NCBI GenBank assembly: GCA_900073065.1
Contig: FJOG01000016.1
Location: 248,001-312,000 of the forward strand
Direction of reading: 5' to 3'
Origin: Phialocephala subalpina
Lineage: Eukaryota; Ascomycota; Leotiomycetes; Helotiales; Mollisiaceae
Length of the DNA: 64,000 nt
Under the pieces are notes generated by a model. That model was not told the DNA's origin. It ran no database searches and worked only from the letters and a program-made list of their open reading frames with translations. Positions 43,840-56,434 of this stretch are shown in pieces. Each line of letters opens with the position of its first letter. Position 1 is the stretch's first letter. Both the position numbers and the translations under genes were made by a program.

Positions 43840-46800
43840 GATGCTAGAACTCAATTTGGAAGCAAGAATCTGGTAGTTCCAGCCTTGCACAGCCCGACTG
43901 GAATAGATATGCCAGGGGCCAAAATCTCAGCGCAGGAACAGAGGTGAATCGAGATCTTGGTACAGATGTCCAGGTTAGACGCGCGAAGCTTCAAGGTGTA
44001 GCTTTTTTTAAGAATGACGGAGAAGTAGCTTTACTTCCAATATCCCCAGACGATTGCGCAGTAGATGCACAAAGATAGCACGTATCGCAGGGCATTGCTG
44101 AGGGTCGTGATTATGTTTGCAAGAGAAGGTGGTGGTGGTGGAGAAAGATGGAGGTCAGGAAGGCTACCACTGCCCCTTGTCGGTTAACCCTTGTCAAGAC
44201 CAAGATGGAATAGCTTCTCTACCCAGCAACTCGTCCAAGCCAGTCTGTAATAAGGTAGAGACTGCACAAGCAACCAGTGATAGCCGTCATAGCCCATGTT
44301 AAGCGCCCCGGTCGAGCATCAAATGCTCCCCTTCTGAGGCATGGCTCCCTTTCCCTGATGAACAAGGCTCCGGATCAAGCATATCTATCGAGTGTCCCTG
44401 CCACCCTTGGGTTTGGGAAGCTAATGCAGGAAGAGCAATGAAAGAAACCCGCACCGCTCAGCAAGTATCCAAGCGCTAGCCTTCTAAGGCGTGACAGACG
44501 CGAGACGATGGGGATGAGCCACCCCTGAGGCCGTTTGGTACTTTCTGTCCCATGTACGTACAGTACATCCGCATATTGCGAAGTAAATCTCACTGTAAGC
44601 GCGATGGTGGGACCGGATGTAATAATAATTGCGTGCAGCCAGCGCACACCAGATCAAAACAGAACGCCGTTCTGCTGTCGGCGGTTTCTGATTTGGGCGA
44701 CCTCTGGTAAGACTGCAATCCCTTCTGGTATGGATGATTGAGTAAGCTCATGGTGTCCCAGCACACGCCAGCCGATGAACCCAGCAAGGTCCACCAAATG
44801 ACCAAGAGAGGCGTGCAGCAGAACGGCCCGCACCACCCTTCCCCCCTTCCCCCTTCTCGCTTCGGCCAAGTGGCCAGACGGCGGGTGTTCTAATTTTGGA
44901 GTCGATTACTTTTATCTTATTGCGCCTCGATTTGCATATCCATCCCTCTCGCCCTCAAAATACGGACCTTTTCCTCTCGGGCATAGACTGTGGTGGTGGA
45001 GAACCTGCTGATGTATTTTGAGTATTAATATCGTCGAATGTCTGGGTCCAGTGGGCAGAATAGAGAAGAAATCACTCCGCGAACGGATGAACGGGGTCTG
45101 AACACTCCCAGGTCCAGGATACGAGTAGCGTTCCGCATTGCGCACGAGGTCACGGATTGGCCCCCCGTTACCCAGGGATTTGGGAAGCTTCCCAGTCTCT
45201 TCATGTCATATCTCGTGCACGTTACCCCCAGATAGGAAATGAGAAACGCGCGACTTGACACCAAAAGCTTCCATTCGAAGCGTACTGACTGTACCGCCAT
45301 GAACCGGACCGCCCCCAAGATCTCTTGACGTTTGCTTGACTTTTGGTGATATACATGCAACTCACTCCATCTTCTCTCCATGGACTCGAAATATACTCTG
45401 CATCATACCCACGTTCGAAGTGCTGGGGAATTGCGCGACGATACCTGGTGCAAATCCTTCCACGGGTCTGGTCCGCCTCGACTCTGATTGGCACACCGTA
45501 CGAGGAGATTTGAGTTGGCATTTTGACCCTTTTTGCTGCAGCTGTAGCTTTGAGCGGAAACGGCCTTCATTTCGACCATTCTTCAAACGATCATACAGGC
45601 CAATGGCGCTGGGTCTTGGTACCAGCCACGTCTGAAGTTTATGGATTTTATGGTTACATGACTTGCATATCCAATGAGAAAGCTCGACGCGTGGTGAAGG
45701 ATTCTTCCAAATCCAGCTGGTCGTTATCCCAATCAAGATTAACTTCCTGCCGTGCAGATTTGGAGGCGGTGTTGGATCAAGGGATTTCCCCACAGGGCCT
45801 TGCTCATCTACTTTCGTCTGATTGTCCAGAAAGGATAGGTTGTCCGGGAATTGAGTGGTTGTGATGATCACCTGAGGGATTGTTTCGATGCTCGCTCTCA
45901 GGGCGCTTAACGTTGCAGGGAGGTTTCGAGTTTGGTGTTGATGTTCCGAAAAGTTCTCCCCTCCTTCGTCCCGACTTCCCAAGGCCGTCCGAACCTTGTT
46001 GATGCTTGTCGGCGGCTAAGTCATCCAGTTCCTGGGTTGTCAGCAGTACGACCAAGGGGCACTGCCCAGTCCAGTCTCTAGTATATCCGGCAATTGATGT
46101 CGAGGTTGTAGAGTCGCAGAGTCGCAGACACGGCTCTGGGATTTCTATCCTGAGGAACGAATGCACCACTCGTCACCGCGCAGTCGTCTCCAACATCGTA
46201 TCTGTATGTATCCCCTCAATTCGATGCCGTGCAATCTCAATCCTGGACATAGTGGAGTGATGGATGTGGCGTAGGTGGTTGCGATAGTGGCTTCTCTTGA
46301 TCGCGGGAGAACTCTGCCACAACTTTCCAGAAGAGCCGTCCAACTCCGCCTCCAAAGTGAGATACCAATACATTCAGCCATGTCTCAAAATAGGTTTCAT
46401 CAGTCGAGAGATGTTAACACCGAATTGTTTCACTCCGGAGTTTCTGAATACAGATGGCGTCGTTGTGCCTGGAATAGGGAAGGGGCCAAGTCTTCTGGAA
46501 AATATTTAGAAGTCCCGACAGCTGTCGCTTCCCCTGTGCAGCCGAAGACTGCAGCACCAACAACCACCCCTCATGCCTCTCGCTGAGTGAGTGACAACCA
46601 GATCTCACCAAATAACCGCTATTGTTTTATGCACCGATGATCAAGATCATATTACGTGAGGAGCAGTCGATTTGTGCAAACCTGATTTTTGTGCAAAGAA
46701 TTAATGTTTCACTCAGAAATAGAATCTGATCTAATCTGGCCACACATCCGGACTTCAAGACATCACCTGCTGACGTGGTTATGCTGCCTGTAGGAATTTG

Positions 46801-48143
46801 GCAAGCCAGAACAAACTAACGGAGATGGATCTATCCGTCTCTTCTCAGATTCTTAAAAAAAAGATGAGCTAAGGACAGTCTTGGAGTTATCTCCGTCCAA
46901 AGCACTATATGGCTGGCTTTTCCCCATATCTGAATGGCGCGCCACAGTTCTATGGGTAGATATTGATAGCCAGCGGTAAAGTTTTTGATTTTGTACTCGT
47001 GTAAGTTTTTCTGTTTGAAAATAGTTTCCCATAAAGTTCCCACAGGTGTTGCTAGTTCAGAGAAACCTCAAATTGTCGGACTGTCCGTATTGCTAAAGTT
47101 AGCATTAAAACATTTTTACTTTTCAACACACGAAGCAATACACAATTCGTCGATTTCTAAGCAGACTGCATTTCAGTATTCACAAGCGTTGATCGTCAGA
47201 AGTGTCATTGCGCCAATTGCCAAAACCACTCGCAGCTCGCACTTCACCATTGTCAACACCACTAGAAATGGTGGAGCTGAAACTTTCACGTCAACACATG
47301 TTGGGGTCGAATAATATGCCTTGTCGGTAAGATTTCAACTGTCAAACAAGCCTTACATTACTTTTCTTGGAATTTGAATGTGGATGTCTATCCAAAACAC
47401 AGTCGGCAACCGGCTTCGTAGAATCGGTAATCAACTTGACATTTCGATTACCTGCAGTAGTCCCCTCTATATCGATGCTGCGGAAGATGCAAGGGAGTCT
47501 GAGAAGTGTCGCAACTCGAATGTTTGCTGTGGTGGATCGTGGATCAAACCAACCTAAAGTGTCTTCAATACCAGCTGACCCAATAAACAACTCGACGAGA
47601 GGTAAGTGCAAGCATCGAATTGACGAACACTTGATGGCTTCCAGTACTGCTCCCAAAATTCTAGAGTTAAAACGAGAGCGCTCTTTTCAAGTCAAGCTCA
47701 TTGCTACTCATATCATGGTATCTCATTGTCGCCGTCATACGAGTCGACTCCTAGATTAGACCAACCGGCGCGAGTTTTGGTTAAAGCAAAAGGGATGAGA
47801 TGAAAGGAGGCAATGCAAATGGATAAAGACCAAATGAGAGTGAAAATGAACGGCAAAAAAACGATAATGTAGGAATGGGACTTAGAACACTGGGCGGGGC
47901 AGATTGTCCGTCTTCAACATGGCCTTAGATAGGATAAATGCAGCTTCTTTGACGAGTACCTCTTGAACAGTACAGCTAACAACAATGAATGGATTCTGGA
48001 AGGATAAATCAAACATATTGAAAATATATAAAATTGTGAAGTGGTTTCGAAAACTCCTGCCATGGTGAGGCCACGTGTAAGCGAAAGCCCCGCTACTGTA
48101 ACTCAACCTCAGCAACTCTCCAACACCAAGACCAACATCACAA
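43840..48143. other. 4.3-kb gene-poor gap between divergent TF and RFT1 genes
   Basis: The largest gap in the window. It carries both promoters, including CACGTG at 48072-48077, 67 bases before the RFT1 ATG. Open frames of 70-206 codons (the longest is 45362-45982, minus, partly antisense to 45523-45864, plus) show no family resemblance and no consistent splice structure. No transposon, tRNA or repeat was recognised. It may hold a long TF leader or non-coding transcripts. Confidence 0.4.
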
Positions 48144-49956
48144 ATGTCTTCCAAACCTCCCATCACGAAACCAAACAATGCCCCAAAATCAACCTCATCA
48201 GCAATCGGAGCCGCCCTCCTCATAGCCCAACAATTCGGCTCCCGCGGCCTCACATTCATCGTCAACCAAGTCCTTCTTCGCTACCTCTCCCCTGAGCTCC
48301 TCGGCATCAGCACCCAGCTCGAAGTCTACTCCATCACAGTCCTCTTCTTCGCACGAGAAAGTCTCCGAGTAGCTATTCAACGACAAGCTGACACTGAAGA
48401 TGTCGCTCCCAAACCAGATGAAGAGAAGAAGAAAATCCCGTCAGATCACGTGGATGCTGGTACCTCTGCAGGAAAAACGCAAGCCATCGTGAATCTATCT
48501 TATATTTCACTGTATCTGGGAGCACTATTTGCAATTATTGTGGCATGGTTATATACATGGAGTCTCTCGGCAGGCGATCCAGCTGTTTTGGCAACGCCGT
48601 ACTTCCCTGCTGCGTTGAAGCTCTATGGCCTAGCAGCTTTTTGGGAATTGTTGGCTGAGCCTTGTTATGTTGTTGTACAACATAAGTCGAGATTTGGAAT
48701 ACGTGCTACGGCGGAGATGATTGCTACGGTGTTGAGATGTTTGACGACATGTGGGTCTGCCATCTGGGCTGCTCAGACTGGGAGGGACATTGGAGTATTG
48801 CCATTTGCAATAGGACAGTGCACATATGCCGTCTCATTGCTGCTCGTATACTATTCCAGCGTGTGGTCAATCGCCTCAACCAACGGATTCTCTCTCTTTC
48901 TCAACAGCATATACTCCAGGTACCTTCTCTCTCCTCTCTCTTCCAACCTCGCATCCATGCTAACCGAAACAGCGACCCCTCATCCTACCTCCTATCCTAC
49001 TTCTCCCTCCCACTCCTCAAACTCTCCTCCTCTTTCTTCACCCAATCAATCCTCAAACACCTCCTAACCCAAGGCGACACCATCCTGATCTCCCTCCTCA
49101 CCACCCCCACCGTTCAAGGAACCTACGCTTTAGCATCCAACTACGGAGGTCTCATCGCGCGTCTAATCCTCCAGCCTATCGAAGAAATCACTCGAAACTA
49201 CATCGGAAAACACCTCTCTTCGACCACTTCCCCTTCTCAAAAAAGCCGCGTTTTAGAAGTCCGACAAACCCTTCTATTGCTGCTCAGGACATACATCCTG
49301 TTCTCCCTCGCAATTATCGTTGTAGGACCTATGGTCGCACCACTGTTATTGAAGATCGTAGCAGGCTCCCGCTGGACCTCCTCAGGCGCAGGAAACGTGT
49401 TAGCGACTTATTGCTATTACATCCCCCTCCTCGCCATAAACGGATTGACCGAAGCATTCGTCTCCTCCGTCGCCACTCAAAGACAACTCGCTCGCCAAAC
49501 ATTATGGATGTTTGTCTTTTCTGCCGGATTCGCCTTCGCTTCTGTCTTGTTCTTGCGAGTCTTGGATATGGGAGCTGAAGGACTGGTTGCTGCTAACGGA
49601 CTGAACATGTTTGTTCGTATCTTTTGGGCTTGGGGATTCATGAGGAGTTATTTCAAGGGCTTTAATACGAGTCTTGAGATTAGGGAATTGCTGCCGAAGG
49701 GGTTGAGTATCGCCGCTGGTGTGGGGACTTGGGCTGTGTTGTCGCAGTTGGAGAAGGGGTTTGGTGGTGGGATTATGGATTTGGTGAAGAGTGGAGTTGT
49801 GGCTGGTATGTTTGTTCTTGTGGTGTAAGTTTTCCCTTCGTTTTCATGTGACCTCGACGAGGTTCAAATGCTAACACCATACATAGTACTTTTGCGGAAC
49901 GAGCCCACTTCATGGAATGCTACCGCGAATTTAGAGGTCAGGGTCAGAAGCCTTAA
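48144..49956 (+). CDS. RFT1: RFT1, lipid-linked oligosaccharide translocation protein
   Basis: An ER multi-pass membrane protein required for N-glycosylation, linked to flipping of Man5GlcNAc2-PP-dolichol (its direct flippase role is debated). Exons 48144-48919, 48973-49824 and 49887-49956 give 565 residues. The N-terminal block GAALLIAQQFGSRGLTFIVNQVLLRYLSPELLGISTQLE and the ARESLRVAIQR segment are family signatures. Other conserved parts are NLSYISLYLG, LAEPCYVVVQHKSRFGIRATAE, LLTQGDTILISLLTTPTVQGTYALASNYGGLIARLILQPIEE, CYYIPLLAINGLTEAF and GAEGLVAANGLNMFVRI. The tail HFMECYREFRGQGQKP is cytosolic and polar. Introns have CTAAC branch points. The 3' UTR (around 50150-50300) is T-rich. Confidence 0.96.
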
Positions 49957-51954
49957 GCAAGGACTTGCGGTCTCTAGTCTATACCATAGTCTTAAGCCTA
50001 TAGCCTTGAGAAAAATTCAAAGCGCAAAGCGCTTGTGCATGACCTTTGGGCCCTTTCATGGTGTAAAAAGAACAAAAAGCTGAACTCTCCATAGAAAAAA
50101 GTTGCGAAAATCGACACCCGTTCATGACTTCTCATGAAGGGATGCCGATTCCCACTCTTGCTAAAGAGTTACGAGCAATTTAATTTGTTTTCATTTTGGT
50201 TTGGTTTTAGTTTAGTTTTTAGCTTGAAGCTTTTTTCTTTCTTTTGGTCAAGCTGCCATAGGTTTTTTGGCGATTTTACTTTACCGCGTGCTTATTTAAA
50301 TCTATAGAGATGTTAAGGAAGTAGGGTGGATTTGGAGCCCGATGACGAGCCGGTGACTCTTTCCTTGGGACATGTGATAGCATTTCGAGGTCGGTTTAGT
50401 ATGAGTATTCGTCCGAAGTTTCTTTGATTGGAAAGTCACCTTTGCTGCGGCAAGGGGAAGCGTGGTTGTCGGAAGCTCGATTGGAGTCACTTCGCGCTCT
50501 GCTTCGTCACATCGCTACCCTTGAGACAGAGCTGGAGTAACGCGAGGCAATAGATGAAGTGAACAATATCATAATATTGATGGCATGAACGAAAACAATC
50601 CACTCGCATGTTGCGATATTCCATGAAATGGAAGCCTCTGGCAAGCGCAAGTTACCTCTGACATGATTGGAAACCTAGCTTTCGACGGACAACGAATGAT
50701 TCGGCAATGTCCCAAACGACGAGAGACAATGAGTGTGACCTGGCATCGCGTCTGCTACGCCTCGAATGAAGGTCTAACACAACGGGTGGAAGGACAGCTC
50801 ATTCAAGTCATGGGCTAGCTCGAACGCCTTAGGTAATGAACATTCATAGTTCGGAAGTCTTTCCATGCTTCTTAGCTGAAGACTTGTTCAATCAAAGGTA
50901 TGAAATACATGAATATTCAAATGGCATCCAGCATATACAACGAGACCCAGTACACAGGCAGCAATACCATGAAGTCCACCCAGTTCTCGCCGCACTGGAT
51001 AAACTAAGTTTGTTATGAAGTCATGCAACTTCGAGATCCGTGCTGATCAGGACATCTTCATTTGTACCTAAGGTAATGAGTCCAATAACAGCGAACCATG
51101 CCGACTACCATACCAAAAAAACCTCGTTCTATCAATGTTGCGACGCCTACGGCCCCTGTCAGGTCCGTTCAGGCGGGCATTGCAAACCTTCCTATTTACT
51201 TTTATTGCCTCGCAAGCTAGAGCTCTTCGGATGTTCGCGAACCAAGCTTGGCTACTTCTTGCGATAATCTTTCGTATTGATGCTAGTCGGGAGGTACAAT
51301 GTCAAGCATCTTGCATTAGCAAGAGAAGAGATGGAGAGACCTGGTAGGAAAGCTCCACGATATGCGCTTAATTTGGAAGCGAGTTTCTCTTGGTCTTTAG
51401 GAACGGGCGCGTCGAGCCTTTTTCCACTTCGGCATCAAATCCCAGATCTGTGTTGTGGTCTACTTGTGAGTACTATAAAGATGCTAGTACAGGGTTTCAC
51501 GACTAGTGTAAAGTTTATCTAGGTAGGGACACGAATACTTCTAGAGAGGACAACGAACATGCTTGTCGAGATTTGGATGTTTCTCGCGCCTATGCACCCT
51601 TAAAGCGCCTTCGCCGTGGTATCTGAGGTCGGGTTTGTCAGGAAATTGCTTACATGGACGTAGTCTGAATTCGTGCATCCGAGAGAAGCAGACCTATAGG
51701 CTCTTTTAGGTCTTGTAGAAACTAAAACAGTGAAGGCACTGAAATATTTCCGCGGCTGATTCATCAACACCCAAACAACTGATCTAGTATATATCAAATC
51801 TTTTGGGGGCCCATGACTTGAATTGACATGCTCCAATACCGCAAAAGAATCAGATGGTCGCCAGCTTATCTCGACTATTGCTGCTCGCGGCCATGCCGTC
51901 AAGATGTCTACTATGTCGAAGGTTGCTGAGCTGGGAGACATTGATCTTAGAGAA
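49957..51954. other. RFT1 3' region and gene-poor stretch
   Basis: About 2 kb downstream of RFT1. The first 300 bases are T-rich and fit a 3' UTR. Small frames (50836-51018, 51040-51347, 51600-51941) show no domains. No RNA gene, repeat or mobile element was recognised. Confidence 0.4.
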
Positions 51955-52593
51955 CTAGGTGACGGAATTATCAGGTTCGAGAGTCAGGGGTTGAAGAGAA
52001 GCTTCTGTTTCTTGAACCGCTTTAATCAAGTAGGGCACTCTCGACTCGTCAATGCTATCGATTTGCGAGGCCTCTGAGGCGCTCTCCTGAGAACCGAAAA
52101 AAGTTGAATTAATTTCTTCGTTTCCACGCCTATCAACCTCGTAATTTTTGTCGTTGAGAGTCCCTTTAGTTGGGAAGACTTGAGAACAGGTTGAATTGTC
52201 AAAGTCTTCTTGAACATTTCCGGAAATATTGGGATTGGTCCTAGATTGTGAGAATGCGCTCTTTCTTTGTTCTGACGGGTCGGGCTTTATGCTTTGAAAT
52301 CTGGAGTTCTTGATGTAATTCAGCGCATGAGGGAAAATTAGGACCATACCCTTGCCTGCCAAAGCAGATGGCCTGGTGGCATTGGGAGCTGAATACCTAC
52401 TGCTACTTTTAGCAACGGTAGGTAATTGTTGTTGTAACTTCTCGAATGCTTCGTTAGTTGTGCAGCCGCGGATAGTCGTCGTTGTGCCGGCCACTTCAGA
52501 CGTACATGTGTAATTGGTTCGAGCAGCTTTAAGTTTGGAGATTGCGGCAGCTACCTCGCAAAAACTTCTAGTTAGAGAACTGTATTTATCCAT
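51955..52593 (-). CDS. Orphan hypothetical protein, 212 residues
   Basis: A single uninterrupted frame from ATG (52593) to TAG (51955) inside a gene-poor stretch. The product is hydrophilic, starting MDKYSSLTRSFCEVAAAISKLKAARTN, without a signal peptide or membrane segment. The N-terminal ~100 residues look helical; the rest is Ser/Asn/Glu-rich and probably disordered. I do not recognise a family. Its length is above that of most chance frames here and nothing better overlaps it, but chance remains possible. An RNA-seq or homologue test would decide. Confidence 0.35.
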   Translation of the reverse strand: MDKYSSLTRSFCEVAAAISKLKAARTNYTCTSEVAGTTTTIRGCTTNEAFEKLQQQLPTVAKSSSRYSAPNATRPSALAGKGMVLIFPHALNYIKNSRFQSIKPDPSEQRKSAFSQSRTNPNISGNVQEDFDNSTCSQVFPTKGTLNDKNYEVDRRGNEEINSTFFGSQESASEASQIDSIDESRVPYLIKAVQETEASLQPLTLEPDNSVT

Positions 52594-54065
52594 TTGAGGA
52601 GTGAACCTGCACGGAGGGAATGGAACGGAGGGCTATGCATCTCATAAAGACTTCGCATTCCCAATCTCCCAGCCTTGCCAGGAAAAATGAGGAGGCCGGG
52701 CTAGACTACATGAAAAGTAAGCATCACGGTGTTGGCCAACGATCGCTCTTACTCAGAGAAAGTAAGCCCAGGCAAGGGTTAGAGGCAATCAAAAATATAG
52801 GGAGAGATATTGTAGCGAGGTGCCAGAGACCTGTCCCATGAGCACGAGAGGGAATAAGGTCAATGGGGCGAGGCTTACACGACTGGCCATTTCGGATGTT
52901 GCCATTGCACTATTCTGTCGGCCCTTCCTGCCGTGTGACGAAGCACCCCATCTAAAGTAGTGCCATGGATATGGCCGAGTCGAACTGCGACAATTATCAG
53001 CAGCTTTATCAGGCACGATGAATTATTTTTCTTGTTCGTGAAACGTCTAATCATCGTTATATTGTTTCCACCCAGCGTATTTCTGGAGCGTTTGGTCAGT
53101 CAAACTTTCAGAACTGTATAACTGTGACATACTTAGCCCCTCTGCGAGGTTTCAATGTGATCTTTGCCCGAAGATCTTGCACATTGGGTGCTCAGTTTTC
53201 GGATGGTGGTGTAAGTGTGATCTCGATATCTTTGAAGTAAAGAGCACTGACTTTCGTGAACGGCGACGCCACAGAGGCACCCGCACCTCCAGGCGTAAAG
53301 GTCGACACCAAAACCACAGCAAGCAGCTTTATCAGAGCCTTGTCCCATGACTGGCATCCATGTGAGAGACTATTCTCAAGCCATGCGTTGGCCACCTTCT
53401 CCATACCTTGGAAGTCTCGAGGTCTTCCTAAGAACACATCATCCCGAACTCCGATCCGCTCAACGTCTCGGACTTCGTGATCTTTGAGATCATTTTGTTG
53501 GCTTGTCGCGTTTCTTCGAAATTCATGGATCATGGGGAAAGATGGAGTATGCCTCCCAGCAATGACAGGTTTAAAATATCGTGTAACAGCGTCAAGACAT
53601 CGCAATATCGATTGACTTGCGGAAGGACAGTCGAGCCTTCGGTAAAAGGCCATGGCCCCAAGCTTGGTGAAAAGTTGATTTTGACGTTGACAGCTGACCC
53701 AGTTCCCCTTGTCGGTCGAAGACCGCTAAGATGCAAATTCACATCAGAAGGGACTGTTTCGTGAGTGAGCGCCTGGATCATAAGGTTTTGGACGAGGTCC
53801 GCAGATTTGTATGTTTCAGGAGTACGATGTTCTTAAATGAATGTTCAGAAAGGGGAGGCGCGCTAGTCTTCGCTTAAGACAGCGCTACTCCGGAAACGAC
53901 CAGGAGATCGCATGCCCAGGTATAGATACATAGTCTCACTCGTCCTGAGAACTAACATCAACTTGGGGACATGGGAATAGAGAGTATCATGGGTCATAGT
54001 CTTTTCCATTCTCCGTCATAGTCCAATACGCCAGCAATGATGTCTAATCTCTACAGACAGGGAAT
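52594..54065. other. Gene-poor stretch before DBP3
   Basis: About 1.5 kb. Two overlapping minus-strand frames in different phases (53781-53530 and 53653-53192) might be remnants of one eroded gene, but no domain could be identified. The rest should include the orphan ORF's upstream region and the DBP3 3' UTR. Confidence 0.35.
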
Positions 54066-55938
54066 CTAATCAAAAGTAATCTTTTTCGCCTTCACCGACA
54101 TATCGACATCCTTTGCAAACGCACCATACGCATCGTGCTCCTTTCTCTTGACCGTCGTTCCAAACTTCAGCAGATCGGCTGGGACTTCTTGGTTTGCTGC
54201 TTTGAGGACGTTGATGAGACTATACGCTCAATTAGCAAGATATCGGTGTGACGTTGGGAAAGGAAACTTACGCTCCAGACTGAGCCTTGTCATGCTCCGT
54301 AAACAACGTGATAGCCAATCCCTCCTTTCCAGCTCTTCCTGTGCGTCCAATTCTGTGTACATAATCCTCAACAGTGAGAGGGAAAGTACAATTGATAACC
54401 AACTTTACAGCAGGGATATCAAGACCTCTAGCTGCAACATCAGTCGCAACAAGAATGGGCGTCTTGCCTTGCTTGAACGATTCTAAACTCCTCGTTCTTT
54501 GTTCTTGGCTCAGATCACCATGAATCCCAGCAACTCGGTAACCTTTCGAGCGAATGAATCCTTCAACTCTGGTTGCTTCCTTCTTGTACAGTGCGAAGAC
54601 AAGAATTCTGTCATCCTTCTGAGCTCCGCTCTGGTATTGCTTCAGTAATTGGAGAAGTCTGAACTCTTTGTTTCTTGGGTCCACAACCTCGACTTTCTGC
54701 ACAATACGGATATTAGCACGAAGGTCGCCCTCTGGATTATCGCCAATATTGATTCGAACAGGGTCCGTCATGAAAGTAGCAGCGAGTGATCGTACAGACT
54801 CCGGCCATGTAGCCGTGAACATAAGTGTCTGTCTCTGACCAAGAGCAGGCGTCGTATTGATGATTTTGCGAATCTCCTCTTCGAATCCCTTGTCCAACAT
54901 ACGATCGGCCTCATCAAGGACAACGTATTTCGCCTTACTCAAATCAGCACATCCCTCATTGATCAAATCGTTCAGTCGACCAGGTGTAGCGACCACAATA
55001 TCGGCAGTCTTCAATGCCTCGCGTTGCTCATGCTTGGGTACACCGCCGTATACACAGACAGCTCTTAGTCCTGAGACCTTAGCTAATACCATAATCTGCT
55101 CATAGCTCTGCATTGCCAGCTCTCGTGTAGGTGAAACAATAACCGCTCTGGCGCCTTTGTTTCTCTGTTTCTCTGGTAAAGAGAGTATGCCTCGTACACA
55201 TGGGACTGCGAACGCCATAGTCTTTCCCGAGCCAGTCTCTGCGACACCAATCACGTCTCTTCCGTTGAACAAGTGTGGCCATGCTGCTGCTTGTATAGGT
55301 GTAGGGGCTTTGAAGTTCTTGAATGGAGCGCGATGCGCCTCGTCGGTAATAGGTAGGTAGGAGAACTTGGTCATGGGTCGGAGTGTGTTCGTAGGAGAAA
55401 GAGGATCGGTGATCGAGATGAAGTGTTCTGCAAGGAAGGCATCAATTTCGGATTGTGGAAGTGCAGTTAAGTCTGCGTCCTCTGTATAGCCAGTGTCTGC
55501 GCTTCCATTTGTTTTCGCAGCGCCGTTGGTCTTCGCAACTGGCGCTTCTGTCTCGAGTGGTGTAGAATCTCCAGAGGATTCCTTTTCTGCTTTCTTGGCT
55601 TTCTTCAATGCCTTCAATCTCGACTTCTCTGCCTTCTTAGCCGCCTTCGCATCCACATCGTCCGATTTCGAGTCTTCCTTAGGAGTTTCTGTTCCTGTGC
55701 TATTGGCTTCTGCCTCTGCCTCTTGCAGTTTCTTTAATTTCTTCAGGCGCTTCTTCTCTTTCCTGGCTGCCTCCTCTGCATCGACATCGACCTCCCCCAC
55801 AATTGTGTCTTGGTTGGCAGATTCGTCAATTTTGGCCTTCTTGCTTTCCTTTCGACTCTTTTTGGATGCTGGTGTATTATCCTTGGCGGATAAATCGCCA
55901 TTGGTAATTTCTGCATCTTCTAATGCTCGTTTGGCCAT
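54066..55938 (-). CDS. DBP3: DEAD-box ATP-dependent RNA helicase DBP3
   Basis: A nucleolar helicase for 60S ribosomal subunit (ITS1/A3 processing) biogenesis, known from yeast. Exons 55938-54272 and 54219-54066 give 606 residues. The N-terminus is Lys/Glu-rich with [15 protein letters not shown] repeats, as in DBP3 orthologues. Core motifs: APTPIQ (Q motif), AETGSGKT (I), PTRELA (Ia), VATPGR (Ib), VLDEAD (II), TATWP (III), [10 protein letters not shown] (V) and [10 protein letters not shown] (VI). Motif III reads TATWP rather than SAT, a feature of this subfamily. The start is the ATG at 55938; codons upstream in the same frame have no ATG. The intron near the C-terminus separates [20 protein letters not shown], a conserved DBP3 ending. 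Confidence 0.93.
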
Positions 55939-56434
55939 GTTTGCGACTTGACCCTGGACTGCTTGGTCAAGTGTCTGTCGAGGTTGCTCAAAGAGGCTTA
56001 TCGACAAAAATTAAGGAATTTTTTATCGGAGATGCCGCTGGCGCCCGCTAGCGTGTTTTTGAGGGAAGTGAAAGAGGCGAGAAGATTTGCACAGGATGCA
56101 GGCTTCACAAAAGCGGATGTTGAAGAGGGGAAGATCATTTAATTTCAGTCCAAATTGGGTATTGTGTTCAGCTCCTTGCTGACTGGTTTAGAAACCAGAG
56201 TTTGTACATACAGAGCCCTGCCCGCTCCCTTGAGTGAATCAATGAAACATGCTTGATCATTGCTATCATTTGCTTTTGCCTTTCAATTGAACGAAAGCTT
56301 GCCTGCTGACCTTTCATCGTGACCTCCAATTGTACCTTGGGACACAGCCAATTTTGTAGCTTCTCGCAATTGCCACATCCTACTTCACATTCATCAAATC
56401 GCCCCAACGCCTTACCCTACCAGGAAACCCAAGC
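55939..56434. promoter_or_regulatory. DBP3 upstream region
   Basis: About 500 bases between tandem minus-strand genes: promoter and leader of DBP3 and the 3' UTR of ISU1. No other feature seen. Confidence 0.45.

Noticed and set aside
45362..45982. 206-codon open frame on the minus strand
   Set aside because: It overlaps an antisense frame of similar quality, shows no domain, signal or splice pattern, and its composition looks like translated non-coding DNA.
53192..53781. Possible remnant of a larger enzyme gene
   Set aside because: Two phase-shifted frames could belong together, but I could not match either to any family, so no gene is claimed.
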